Shown here piece by piece: positions 34,401-44,272 of a stretch of 64,000 nucleotides of DNA. The stretch spans positions 8,975,501-9,039,500 of the forward strand of contig NC_079487.1 of assembly GCF_020520425.1 (NCBI RefSeq), read 5' to 3'. This DNA is from Spinacia oleracea. Its lineage: Eukaryota; Streptophyta; Magnoliopsida; Caryophyllales; Amaranthaceae. Numbering within the stretch: the stretch's first letter is position 1; every line of letters begins with the position of its first letter. Position numbers and translations under genes: made by a program. The notes below the pieces were generated by a model. The model saw nothing but the letters and a program-made list of their open reading frames with translations, did no database searches and was not told where the DNA came from.

Positions 34401-36658
34401 AGTGATCATGTTCTTTTTATATAATGGGACAGTACTTCTTGTTCATGATTAGCGAAACTGACACCACATTAATCTTCCCCCCTTTTGTTCAGGTGCAATA
34501 TTCTTAAGCGTGTTCCAAACAGTGCACTCTGGCTTCTGAGGTTTCCAGCTGCAGGCGAGACTAGGCTCCGTGCATGTAAGTTCTAGTTTTCAGAAATGGT
34601 TGAATGTAATGCTCGTGCGACTCTTCTAATGCCGTCTTGGACCATAATGTTTACAGACGCTGCTGCAAGGGGTGTGCAGCAAGACCAAATAATTTTTACT
34701 GATGTTGCAATGAAGGGAGAACATATAAGACGCAGTTCTTTGGCAGATCTCTGTCTTGACACGTAATCACTTGGAATTTGATATTATATGTATTTATTAT
34801 TCTCATATTAGTGTGCTATTTACCATTTTATTGATTCTTTGACTTCTTTTGAGGTAGGCCATTATGCAATGGGCACACAACTGGCACAGATGTTCTCTGG
34901 GCTGGTTTGCCAATGCTGACACTACCTCTAGAGAAGATGGCTAGCAGGGTTGCTGGTTCACTTTGTTTAGCGACTGGTGTTGGAGAGGAGATGGTGGTTA
35001 ACAGGTAGCTTATCCAGCCAGCTGTGTGCTTGCTACACACTTTTTTTTTCATTTCAGGCTTTTCTTTTGTCTCTTAAAATTTATCTGGCTACTGAGCTGT
35101 AATGTATGTGTGGGTCTATTTCTTTCCCATCGGATCTGTTTTCTTTTAGTTCAATATGGCTTGAGTGGCTTTGCATTGTGTGAAGCATAACTGCTCTAAA
35201 CTCATGCATTCTATGTGTGGAAGTAGTGTAGTAACTAAGGTCATTGTTGGAGCTAGAGCAATAAGTTTGATGGTGATCTCTCTGGATCCTGTGTTGAACC
35301 TTGTGGTCATTTCCCTTCTGATCATCCTTCTAGCTTATTCATCCATGTGGTTTGTTTTGTCAAATTGGCTGATGCATTTTTGTAGAATTGCACTTCCATA
35401 TTGAAGAAGTGTTCACTTGATGTCAAATCCACTTTGACATCTTTCACTTGCATTTTGGTTTGTTCTCATTAAGTCATTATTGGTGTGTGTTGCTTATTAT
35501 CTCTGTTGTTTGCTTTTGTTTTGCTGGATATTGTCATGCTTTTATATGCTATTTTTTGTATGCGGTTACTGATTTTTTATTCTTGTTTACCGTTAATGAT
35601 ATTTGAAAGCCTGAGAGAATATGAAGAGAAGGCGGTGTTTCTGGCATTGAATAGACCAAAGCTTCAGGAGCTTACCAATAGACTGAAGGCTGCCCGCTTG
35701 ACTTGTCCTCTCTTTGACACTGCTCGCTGGGTGAGTACATGTGTGCCTTTCGTATTGATCTGTCAGCTAAACCTAATATTGTTGCTTTACATATTGTTAA
35801 AATGAAAAAAGGACATGGAACTGGACAGAGCCATTTAAATGTGGGATGGGTTTAAGAACTAATTATGCTTTTCCCTAACTGAAGGATGAATGTACATATA
35901 TCACACAGGAGATAAAATTGATGGCAGTTTTCTTTATACATACCACCTCCCTGCCAAACCCCAACTATCTGAAGGGCTAATCATACTTTATAGAAGTCTT
36001 CCGAACTTACCCTCATTTTTACTACAGTACGAGTACTTGCCTTCATTAATGGTGTCGGGAAGACCTTCCTCGTTCTCCATTTTTCCGAATTTCATTGTTT
36101 ACTTTATTGTTAGTCAGTCTTAGAGGCGCATCTGTCACTTAACTTTCTAGATATCATTTATGCATTCATTTCTTGCAATTATACACTTCACTTATTCAAC
36201 AATTTAAGTTGTAGCGAGCCTTTTTACAAAGAGTGGATCGAACTTTTGAAATGTATTCCTCTTTGTGGGTCTTATAAGGAATCTATTACAGTATGTCTTA
36301 AGAGAGTCCTGACTACATTTTCTTAATAGAATTCATTTTGGTTACACTTGAAGTTTTAATTTAATGTTTTCAGGTCATTTCAAGTGAGCATTATATGTTT
36401 GGCACACACTGCTTCTTGCACAGCACAGTTGTGCATATGATTCTAGAATTGAGGCTATTTGTTCAGTTGTTTGCCTTTAGTTACTAACTCTTTTGACGTA
36501 AAACTTGCCGCATCTCACTGATTCTGAAGTCATTGTGAATGCAGGTGAGAAACCTTGAGCGATCCTACTTCAAGATGTGGAATTTATACTGTGCTGGCCA
36601 GCATCCTCAACCATTTAAAGTGACTGAAAATGATTTAGAATGCCCTTTCGACAGATAG
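25435..36658 (+). CDS. SEC: SECRET AGENT-type O-GlcNAc transferase (GT41), 28 exons
   Basis: Transfers GlcNAc from UDP-GlcNAc to Ser/Thr of nuclear and cytosolic proteins; in Arabidopsis it acts on DELLA signalling beside SPINDLY. Exons as read, all GT-AG: 25435-25720, 27433-27578, 27694-27792, 27961-28011, 28218-28334, 28432-28488, 28813-28932, 29054-29116, 29237-29315, 30378-30487, 30593-30646, 30739-30806, 30936-31038, 31241-31443, 31561-31657, 32000-32071, 32194-32270, 32364-32480, 32570-32654, 32746-32913, 33883-33993, 34071-34157, 34237-34364, 34493-34575, 34657-34762, 34858-35004, 35610-35730, 36545-36658. These join in frame to 3,069 nt, 1,022 residues, close to Arabidopsis SEC (977). 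Residues 1-95 are Gln/Asn/His-rich. Residues 96-551 are tandem TPRs ([31 protein letters not shown]). The catalytic half carries [37 protein letters not shown] and [17 protein letters not shown], and ends CPFDR. SEC is preferred over SPINDLY because these blocks and the C-terminus are SEC-type. No frame break was found. A second ATG at 25441 could also serve as start. Confidence 0.95.
26317..26880. mobile_element. hAT-like MITE in SEC intron 1 (564 bp)
   Basis: 19-bp inverted ends CTTAGTTTTAAAAAGCGCG (26317-26335) and its complement (26862-26880) are flanked by a perfect 8-bp duplication ATGGGAGG (26309-26316, 26881-26888). The subterminal 100-150 bp on each side are packed with AAGCGC/GCGCTT hexamers in both orientations, like hAT transposase-binding motifs. 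The middle (about 26430-26690) is AT-rich and non-coding. It lies in the sense of neither exon and does not touch splice sites. Confidence 0.88.
33329..33766. repeat. Minisatellite in SEC intron 20
   Basis: Four diverged copies of a roughly 100-130-bp unit containing GTGTGTTCTTGTAT, TTTTCTTTTTCTAACTTAGT, GTAGGGATCGAAAAGAAGAA and AAATTACCATCAA. The copies start near 33329, 33425, 33543 and 33660; the second copy lacks the first block. It explains most of the length of this 969-bp intron. Confidence 0.8.
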
Positions 36659-38453
36659 TATGAAACAAAAAGCAAGTTGTCAACATTGTAGATAACCCGA
36701 GAAAAGCATAATTTAAGAATTTGAAAGGTAGAATGACTTGTTATGAGATAATATTGTTTTATACTTCGTAGGTATTTAAGTGGTGGAGCTGGTCGGGTCT
36801 TGAATCTCAGGTAAATGTTGCTTTTTGCTTATGTTATGAGGGGGGAGACCTTATCTGTTTTGTTATGCTCTCCTCTCCATCTCTATTTCCACTGATTTTA
36901 TTTCTTTGGTCTTTCCTCTCGAGGAACAATTACGGTGTTGTGACATTCAACGAAGAATAACACTGATGTTGGTCCAACAAGGTGGTCCCAGCTGACATAT
37001 ACTAGGTTGAATGGCTGTTTTAGGTTTTTAGATGTCACGTGATGGAATGAAAGGAAAAGAGGAAAAGGGGAATAAAGATCCTTGATGTGGGTAACTTAGG
37101 GGTTTCATAGTGCCATGAAAAGGCAAAAAACCTTCATAAATTTAGTTGGCCACGACTATCGTGGTCTAGAAAGGGAGAAAATGTATCTGATCCGTAAATC
37201 AGTAGTTGGTGTTTTTGTCCCTGCATTATGTCGAAGAGGGTAGTTATAAAGAGGAAAACGTGAGGTTATGTCAATTATGTTGAAGCTGCGCAAAGGCATG
37301 CAAGTAAAGGAAATATGCTAGTCCAGTGACAGGTAAATTTGTGGATACAATATTTTGACACCCAGGTAAAATAGAGTATCTAAACTCAAGTTGCAGATAA
37401 GTCTTAAAGAAGGGGAGCATTTTCTCGGTTGATTTTCCTGGGAGGGGTGAGGAATGAGAGCATACTAATTACTTCACGTTAACTTTGGCCCTATACTATG
37501 ACAAGATTGACAGTACTGCTTTACCCATTCGTTTCCAGTCATTGACCCCTGGGTCTTGCCTGTCCGGTTCCATTGACCTGTGAAGGCCCTTGCCTGTACT
37601 GGCATTACACATTCAATTTCGATAATTTCTTATTTTCGAGAATGTTAAACCATCACCATTGGAGAACTTGCAATAATACAACAAATGGATAGCTTTAAGA
37701 ATTTCTAAATGAAATTGAAATTGAAAATTGCGGCATGTGTCATAAATTTATTACTGGAGCTCAAAACTTTTGAAAAATTGTTTTAGAAGATGCTCGCTTT
37801 AATTGGTTTAAAACCTTGGTAAACGACGTTGTTAAGCGGTTTGCTAGCCAATTTCTAATTCCCATGAACTTCTACTTCCCCTATTTTTATATGTCAACCA
37901 AACAACCCCTGATATCATTGTTCATGAAGTAGAATTGATCTAGGCTTATCAGTGATAGTTCTTTTTATTGACCATAGACCATAAAGAATCAACAAAAAGC
38001 ATGTGGCTACCGAAGAGAATTTGCCGATTTTTTTAATCCGAAGTTACGGAGTAAAAGTAATTTGAGCTTATTTTTCGTGTACTCACTAACTTATATTTTC
38101 TCAGAATAAAAATAAAAATTACTTTCACCAATGACCCTACTTGAATAGTTGAAGATCAATTTTATATAACTGCGAATGGGTTCGAGCTTAAATCCTTTCG
38201 AATAAACCAAATTAAGTTCCGTTCCAATTCCTTTACCAAATTTTATTCAAATTACTAATTTGGACAGTATTTAGACAATACTCGTAACAAAGGTGCTGAA
38301 AACTTCTCATAATACCGAAATCTTGTAGATTTGAAGTCCAATTTTGTGAACATGATGAACAACTTATTATAATCACAGATGTCAGAAGAGAAACTTGTCA
38401 CTAGATTAGCATTAACTTTTAAACCAAAACCAAAAATATAAACTGATCATTGT
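36659..38453. other. SEC 3' flank and intergenic space
   Basis: The first 100-150 bases are the likely SEC 3' untranslated region. A short block at about 36771-36811 (between TTCGTAG and GTAAATG) has splice-like borders and could be a 3'UTR exon, but this is weak. The rest shows no gene, TIR or RNA signature. Confidence 0.4.
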
Positions 38454-38909
38454 CTAGATCTGTTCACTCGGGGCATCTGAAAACTTGACCCTTGGAGCTG
38501 GGCCAAAGTTGAGCAATTTCTTTGATTGAACCCATGGCTTAACAACCACCACAGCATCAAAAGTCCTGCTAACCCCACCTTGCATGGCTTCAACCTTAAG
38601 GTAGTATTTAACCCCAGCCACCACCTGTCTTTCCGCCTCCACCACCTCAACAAAATCTACAGGGCCGTTGGAGCCACCGTGCCCCACGCTTCGAAGCGGG
38701 CTCGGCGGTGTTTCTAAGATGGCCTTGTTGTACTCCTCTACTGAAAACTTGCCTAGTTCTTGTATTTCCTTGTTTGCTTTAACGTCTTTTACTTGTGTTC
38801 TTGCTCCCACCATTCTTCCCCTTTGTACTGCATTCACAATTGTAATTGTGTGGATAAACAATAGTAGTAGTAGTAGTAGAAAGGCAGAGGAAAAGGATTG
38901 TTTCTGCAT
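38454..38909 (-). CDS. Secreted phytocystatin (cysteine proteinase inhibitor)
   Basis: Single-exon gene of 151 residues that inhibits papain-type cysteine proteases, with roles in storage-protein turnover, senescence or defence. I chose the ATG at 38909 because it starts a good secretory signal peptide (residues 1-27, a Leu-rich core AFLLLLLLLFIH ending VNA). Upstream in-frame residues are low-complexity leader. Inhibitor landmarks in order: an N-terminal Gly (GARTQV, about residue 35), the plant-specific [LVI]-[AGT]-[RKE]-[FY] box as LGKFSVEEYN (52-61), the first hairpin loop QVVAG (95-99) and the second loop Trp in VKPWVQ (P125-W126). Length is that of a one-domain group-I cystatin with a short tail; there is no C-terminal legumain-inhibiting SNSL domain. 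The gene runs toward SEC, and their 3' ends are about 1.8 kb apart. Confidence 0.93.
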   Translation of the reverse strand: MQKQSFSSAFLLLLLLLFIHTITIVNAVQRGRMVGARTQVKDVKANKEIQELGKFSVEEYNKAILETPPSPLRSVGHGGSNGPVDFVEVVEAERQVVAGVKYYLKVEAMQGGVSRTFDAVVVVKPWVQSKKLLNFGPAPRVKFSDAPSEQI

Positions 38910-39332
38910 GTTTAGAGTGTTGGGTTTTTTCTTCTTCTTGGTTTTAGTTTTGGGGTGTTTTTGAAAGGATAGGAATTTGATGAACAAGTGTAGAAAATGG
39001 GAGAAAGTGTCAAAATCATTAGAAGTGTGAGTGGTATTAATAGGTAATAAAGAGTACGGAAAAGGGTGAGAATTTCGAGACGTGAAATAAGAGAGGAGAA
39101 AAGTGGAAGCATGAACGGTGTGCCGCGTTTGAAAGACATGCAAGAAAAGGCCGCAGCTTCAGAAAACAGTAGTGTCACTGTGTGGGAGGAGTTTTGGATG
39201 GTAGTGCTAAAGCGGTGGTGGTTTTCTTTGTGTCATTGTGTATAGATAATAAATGTCGTAAACTTCAATTTTTGGCGTAACTTAGCATGATAGAACCGTA
39301 GAGTTAGGGTCGCCAATATGAGTTATAATTGG
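38910..39332. other. 5' leader and upstream region of the cystatin gene
   Basis: Directly upstream of the cystatin start lies a CT-rich leader on the minus strand (about 38910-38950). A weak TATA-like CTATTAATA occurs at about 39036-39044. Nothing else could be recognised. Confidence 0.35.
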
Positions 39333-39349
39333 ACCGTTATATAAAATGT

Positions 39350-39477
39350 TGTTTTTTTTAGTGCGAATGAGTCACGAGGACAATATAAATTATAAAAGAG
39401 ACGAAGGGATTTGAACCTCAGACCTATTGTACACATGCCTTCAATTTTAACCACTACGTCAAGATACCATTATTGGT
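39350..39477 (-). mobile_element. tRNA-derived SINE with 17-bp target duplication
   Basis: Read on the minus strand the 128-bp unit has an RNA polymerase III A box TGACGTAGTGGTTAA (39447-39461) and, about 30 bases on, a B box GGTTCAAATCC (39407-39417). It ends in a short A-rich tail (39350-39359). The flanks repeat ACCGTTA(T/C)ATAAAATGT with one mismatch in 17 (39333-39349 and 39478-39494). These are the hallmarks of a plant SINE inserted by LINE machinery. Confidence 0.88.
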
Positions 39478-39494
39478 ACCGTTACATAAAATGT

Positions 39495-40610
39495 GAGAAC
39501 AATTAAGATTGGTAGATAGTTGGAGTTAACTTCAAAGTATTGAAGTCCCTGAAAGATCCAATTGCTAATGAATTGGAATAATATTAAGTATTTACTGAAT
39601 CATTTTTAAAAATTTTACATCTTGCTATGCGTATCAAGAAGTTAATTATGCAACATGTTGTATTGTAGCCATGGGTCAACAAGCTCAGACTTACCAAGAT
39701 ATTGTTTCTTATAGTGATAGTAATTGTTTTTTTTTAATTAGGATACATTTTTGTGAAAAAAAAAAAAAAACTATGCTAACTCTCATGCATTTTTCCTTTA
39801 AAAAATAAAGAGAAAAAAACTTCAAAGTATTAATAGATCAAAATATTTGTATTACAAGGGCAATGTTCTAAGGGCTTTAATCCGCTAATGGTGTAATGCA
39901 CGCGAATATGAAATATAAAACTGTCCATTAACTTTACATGATTGGTTAAATTAGGGCCCTAATTTTTCAAACTTAATAATTAAGTTCAATACAATCGGCA
40001 TAGATGAATTCAGTCCAAAAATAACTCACCCTAAATCTTTAATCAATCAACTCGATTAGGAGATATTTGGTTCGCGGATTTTTGGGTATGACATGTGGGT
40101 TTAGAACGGTCTAAACCTATACTTATCGAACGGTTTAAAAATTCATGAAAAGTGAATTTAACTCATACCTTTACTTTAAATGAAACAAAACATACAAAAT
40201 GTATAAATCGAACCAAACACATAATATAACATCAAAATTTTATTTATACCACAAAATTATTCTTGATTCCAATTTTACATTACTGTGCGAACCAGATACC
40301 CTCCAAGGCATTTTGGTTTTGGAGTTAAAAGCGTGGCAGCCATGCAGGCTAAAACATGCGCCCACGCACGTGTCATTTTATGTTTAGATTGACGGGTGGC
40401 GTTTGTGATCAACATAGTAGTATAGTACGGAGTACTCCGTATCAATCATTTCCTTTGTTTTGGATTCTTGTGGGGGGGAGCCGCACTCGTATAATTACAG
40501 CCATACGGGTAGCATATGGTAGCATACTCATCCCATGTCCTGATGTCCTTGTTCCTCACTTCAAAGTTGCATATAAGACCCTTATCAACAATTCATGAAT
40601 TATTGTTGTG
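39495..40610. other. Intergenic stretch, no gene recognised
   Basis: AT-rich, with short open frames lacking any family signature. TACTCCGTA-type motifs near 40430 hint at old MITE debris. Confidence 0.4.
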
Positions 40611-40953
40611 TGGATCTGATCCACAATAATATTAGTGTAGATTTAAAATCAATAGTTTTCTCTAGTATCTTTTTACATCCATAGTGATATTTATTGTTCA
40701 TATAATAACTATAATAAATTTAATATCAAAATTCTTAGACATAGTAATCATTTTTTGAAGCATAGTAACCCTATATTTTTAAAAGCAAATTGGACTAAAT
40801 CACATTATTCAAGCACAAACATATATCAACGACACTAAGTTGATATTTATTTTTTCATAATAATCCTAATAAAATGCTAAAATAAATTAGGAATAAGTTA
40901 TTGCCTTTATTTTAAGGCATGGTCCACGATAAATTTAATGTGGACCAAATCCA
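40611..40953. mobile_element. Possible MITE with roughly 30-bp imperfect inverted ends
   Basis: The left end TGGATCTGATCCACAATAAT and the inverse of the right end TGGATTTGGTCCACATTAAA align over about 30 bases. Both ends are themselves partly palindromic (TGGATC-GATCCA; GGTCCAC-GTGGACC). No target duplication is evident and the interior is AT-rich non-coding. Confidence 0.45.
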
Positions 40954-41964
40954 TTTAAAAATTGGTGTCAATTCATCACGATTAATCAGAAAACAAACAT
41001 CAATTCGCCGGGATATTTCTTTTTGTACATCGTTTTATTCTCTTTTTTGATGGGGTGGCTAAATGTATCTTAAGCCATATTGACCCATTTGACTTTCACT
41101 CATTCAGTTCCTCTTGTTCTAATTGCTTATTACTTATTCTTCTTAAAATCAGATCATATATAAAATAAAGATTCAGATCAAACTAGAAAAATCAAATTAG
41201 ATTAATTCAGAAATGGCAAAAAATGCTCACTAAAAATATATAGATCAGATCAAACTAGAAAAATTATGAATAAAATAGAAAAAATAGTCAATCAGACTAA
41301 ATCGTAAACTAAAAATAAGACCACACCAGATAAAAGAACAAAGGCTAATATGTATTTAAGACTTAAGAGTATTATTCTAAACCTGCGACTAGTTGAGCTC
41401 AATATTAACATGGATTCACCCAGTCAAAATGATTCATCTGATCGAATACGACCACATAATGGATCTCATATCGTTACTCTACTACTTGTTAGTGTTACTG
41501 ATGGTAAAGCAAATAGGTTTAACTCAGGTTCAATAAGTTCAATTTTTCTAAAAAAAAGATTCGATAAATTCAAGAAGTCTAGTTCAGTGACTTAATCAGA
41601 GTATCTTCTAAGTTCATATTCGAAAAAAACAAAAATCTAAGAGAACAGAGGAGGGAGTACTCGACATAATAGACAACAAATTAACTTCCAACAATTTGAC
41701 AACCAAAACAGAAATTAATTTTTGAGAAACTTAAATAAGAAGACTAGTTATTCAAATTCAAATTCAAATTAAAACTACAGTACTATAGAGTGCCCATATT
41801 ATGGAATCAAAACCCCTAAGGTACAACTAGCTAGTTGTACCGTACCGTACACAAACGGCAAACATTAATTGGCCAAAATCAGTTGACTGTAATAGAACAA
41901 GTGCTTGAGCCTTTGATGAGATGGTGCAATGTGTGGTCAAGTAATATCTTATCTGCCATTGTTG
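40954..41964. other. Intergenic stretch, no gene recognised
   Basis: Nothing supportable on either strand apart from a stray GGAGGGAGTA at about 41651-41660 that resembles a Stowaway end without a visible partner. Confidence 0.35.
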
Positions 41965-43437
41965 TTACTGGTTGTCTTTAACCATTTCCAGTTCCCATTG
42001 TGTTAGCAAGTATCTGTTTATTGTGATCCTTTTCAGATGAAACCTCAAACAACATGGAATTGTTTCAGTTCTACTCCATGACTCGCATTCATGCTCACAC
42101 ACCTCCACATAATTCTCATCTAATATATCAAAATAGTCTACGATTCCCTACAAAAATAATAATAAATTGAAGTTGGTATGGAGCAATCTTTTAGGGACGG
42201 ATTGAGTACGTATATCAAACTCAAACTAACGTACGTACCTCTGTGAAAGTAAGTGTTTCTAGAAAAGGAGCACATTCTAGCAACTCCATCAATACTTCAT
42301 TCCAATAAATATTATCTTCACAACCAAGCTGCAAATGCTTCAGATTACGAAACAATGGCAGCTTATGTTTTATTGGTCTACTATAACTCAAACCCTAGAC
42401 AAAAAAAGCAAAACAGTCAGTTCCAATAATTAAAATAAAAAAGGGGGTTATTTTGAAGCAATTAAGATGAAAGGAATGAAAGACAAACCGTTGTACAGCC
42501 TTGCATCAAATACAAACGGTGAACATTAGACAAGGAGCTAAAAAGGCGATATATAGTGGGAATACATTCCATGTATACAAAATCAACTTGAGCTTCGACT
42601 AGAGCATTCAAGTCACCAAGAGAGTAGATCAACGCTGAAGTGTCCACATAGTTTAGATACTCCAAATTAGGAACATCAAGCACAAACTTCTTGCTTTTCC
42701 ATCCAAAAAATAAGGAGTATATATGATTAATCTACGAAGAGATTGTGAAATAATTGGATCCAAATTCATCCAATACTCAACATCCAGAGCAAGGTGTTGT
42801 AAGGATGGACAGCATGAAACTAGCCTAGTCACAGACCCATCATTAGGTAAGCGAAAACAAGTAAGATGGAGTTCCTTCAACTTTGGCAAACACAACGAAG
42901 AGGGAACTTCAAGATTAAGATTAACATCGAGTTTCAACACCTCTAGTGTTTGACAACTGTAAATGGCCAAGGGAATGTTACCAGGTTTCCTTACACGAGC
43001 AAAAATGTCAAGTACCCTAACTCCATGGGATAAGGGAAAACTCATCCAGGCATCAAGATGCATAGGTTCCAATTCAGGGAAACAAGCTTCAACACATTCA
43101 TGATTTTTGGGACTATCAGGGCCACGCTTACCAAAGTGAAGTATATATGTTGTTATATTGTTAGAATGACATAGTTGCAGCACCTTATCAACAAACATCA
43201 TAAAATTAGGGAAAGCTTCAATCATATGTGGACTCCTCAAACAATGACTTGTAGGGGAGTCGTCAAACTCAAGGCGTGTTATCCAACCCGGCTCCATCGC
43301 CTGGACAATACACTTGTAGCAATGCCGTCCTTTGTGGGAAGGAACGCAAGTATTTCACTTAATATATCATCGGGTAAACTGCTGATCCTATCTTTTATCA
43401 CCATTCCTTCATCCCCTTTCTGGAGCTTTCTTGGCAT
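41965..43437 (-). pseudogene. F-box/LRR/FBD gene with two frameshifts
   Basis: Family role: substrate-recognition subunit of SCF ubiquitin ligases. The start used is the ATG at 43437 (MPRKLQKG). The F-box follows ([32 protein letters not shown]), then leucine-rich repeats (CQTLEVLKLDVNL, LPKLKELHLTCF, CPSLQHLALDVEY). Introns are readable: the exon ending at 42489, then 42239-42394 (FRNLKHLQLGCEDN ... LECAPFLETLTFTE), then 41965-42147, an FBD-like tail (VCEHECESWSRTETIPCCLRFHLKRI) ending in TAA. Frame breaks: one base missing just after RRW (about 43290-43300), and one base missing in an A6 run on the plus strand (42705-42710). Both sides of each break keep family-like sequence. It is either a young pseudogene or a real gene with assembly errors; the homopolymer break is suspicious. 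Confidence 0.82.
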
Positions 43438-43889
43438 CGTCACATCAGAAAATTCCAACACCAGATTCTGAGACCTGAAATAGGAAATCATACAAAATTT
43501 CAATTATCATTATCATTATCAGTGGACATGACTGTCAAATCCACGGATAGGGACAAATCTGCTCATTCTGCTTCACCAAGTGTTTAACATTCCATTGCAA
43601 AATGACAACCTAAGTTACTTGGACTCTTCATTTTACCTCAAATACCCGTGTCCCCGACATTCTTACATGGCCACATGGGTATGGAATATGGACATTTCTA
43701 CACTTCATATTGACCAAAATCATGCAACTTTTTCACAAAATAGCCGTTTCGGACACTTGGACACGTATATATGGCTATCCGAGTCCGGGCAACATAAATG
43801 ACAACCATGTCCACAATTGCGGTTTGGGTTGGATGGAATCATCAGTTGATTACTTTAAAGGTGATTGAGATTTCTAAACAAGTCATTCA

Positions 43890-43947
43890 TCTATACCTAG
43901 TATTTAAAAACTTAAAACCACAAAGGACACGTGTCCATTCCTTGATA
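43890..43947 (+). mobile_element. Possible Helitron 5' terminus
   Basis: TCTATACCTAGTATTTAAAA follows an A at 43889 and closely matches the 5' end of the proven Helitron at 58933. A matching 3' hairpin plus CTAG/CTRR end was not found downstream, so only the end is reported. Confidence 0.45.
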
Positions 43948-44272
43948 CTCCCTCCGTATTTATTTAAGGGATACACTTGGCCGGGCACGGGTATTAAGAA
44001 GAAGAATTGAATGAAATAAAGTAATAAAACAAGTGGGGTTGGATAGATATTTTAATAAGTAAAACAAGTAGGGATCATGTCATTTTAGGGGGTAGGGGGT
44101 GGGGTGTAGTTATGAAATTATTTGTTTAATAGGGTGGTGGGACATAGGATATATTAGATAGATTATTTAATTAGATGGTGGGGTTGATAAATTACTAAAA
44201 ATGGCAAGTGTATCTCTTAAATAAATACGGCCGGAAAAGGTAAGTGTATCCCTTAAATAAATACAGAGGGAA
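43948..44272. mobile_element. Stowaway MITE (325 bp)
   Basis: It starts CTCCCTCCGTATTTATTTAA and ends TTAAATAAATACAGAGGGAA, with TA flanks (43946-43947, 44273-44274). Inverted ends continue as GGGATACACTT/AAGTGTATCCC. An internal second copy of the right end (44205-44229) suggests a local duplication. Confidence 0.85.

Noticed and set aside
25435..36658. SPINDLY (O-fucosyltransferase) as identity of the TPR/GT41 gene
   Set aside because: The C-terminal blocks ([34 protein letters not shown] end) are SEC-type; SPINDLY has different blocks in these positions.
39401..39461. A functional tRNA gene on the minus strand
   Set aside because: A and B boxes are present but no cloverleaf forms; target duplications and an A-tail show that it is a SINE.
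41350..41595. 81-codon frame on the plus strand
   Set aside because: No similarity to any family I recognise, AT-biased codons, and no flanking gene signals.
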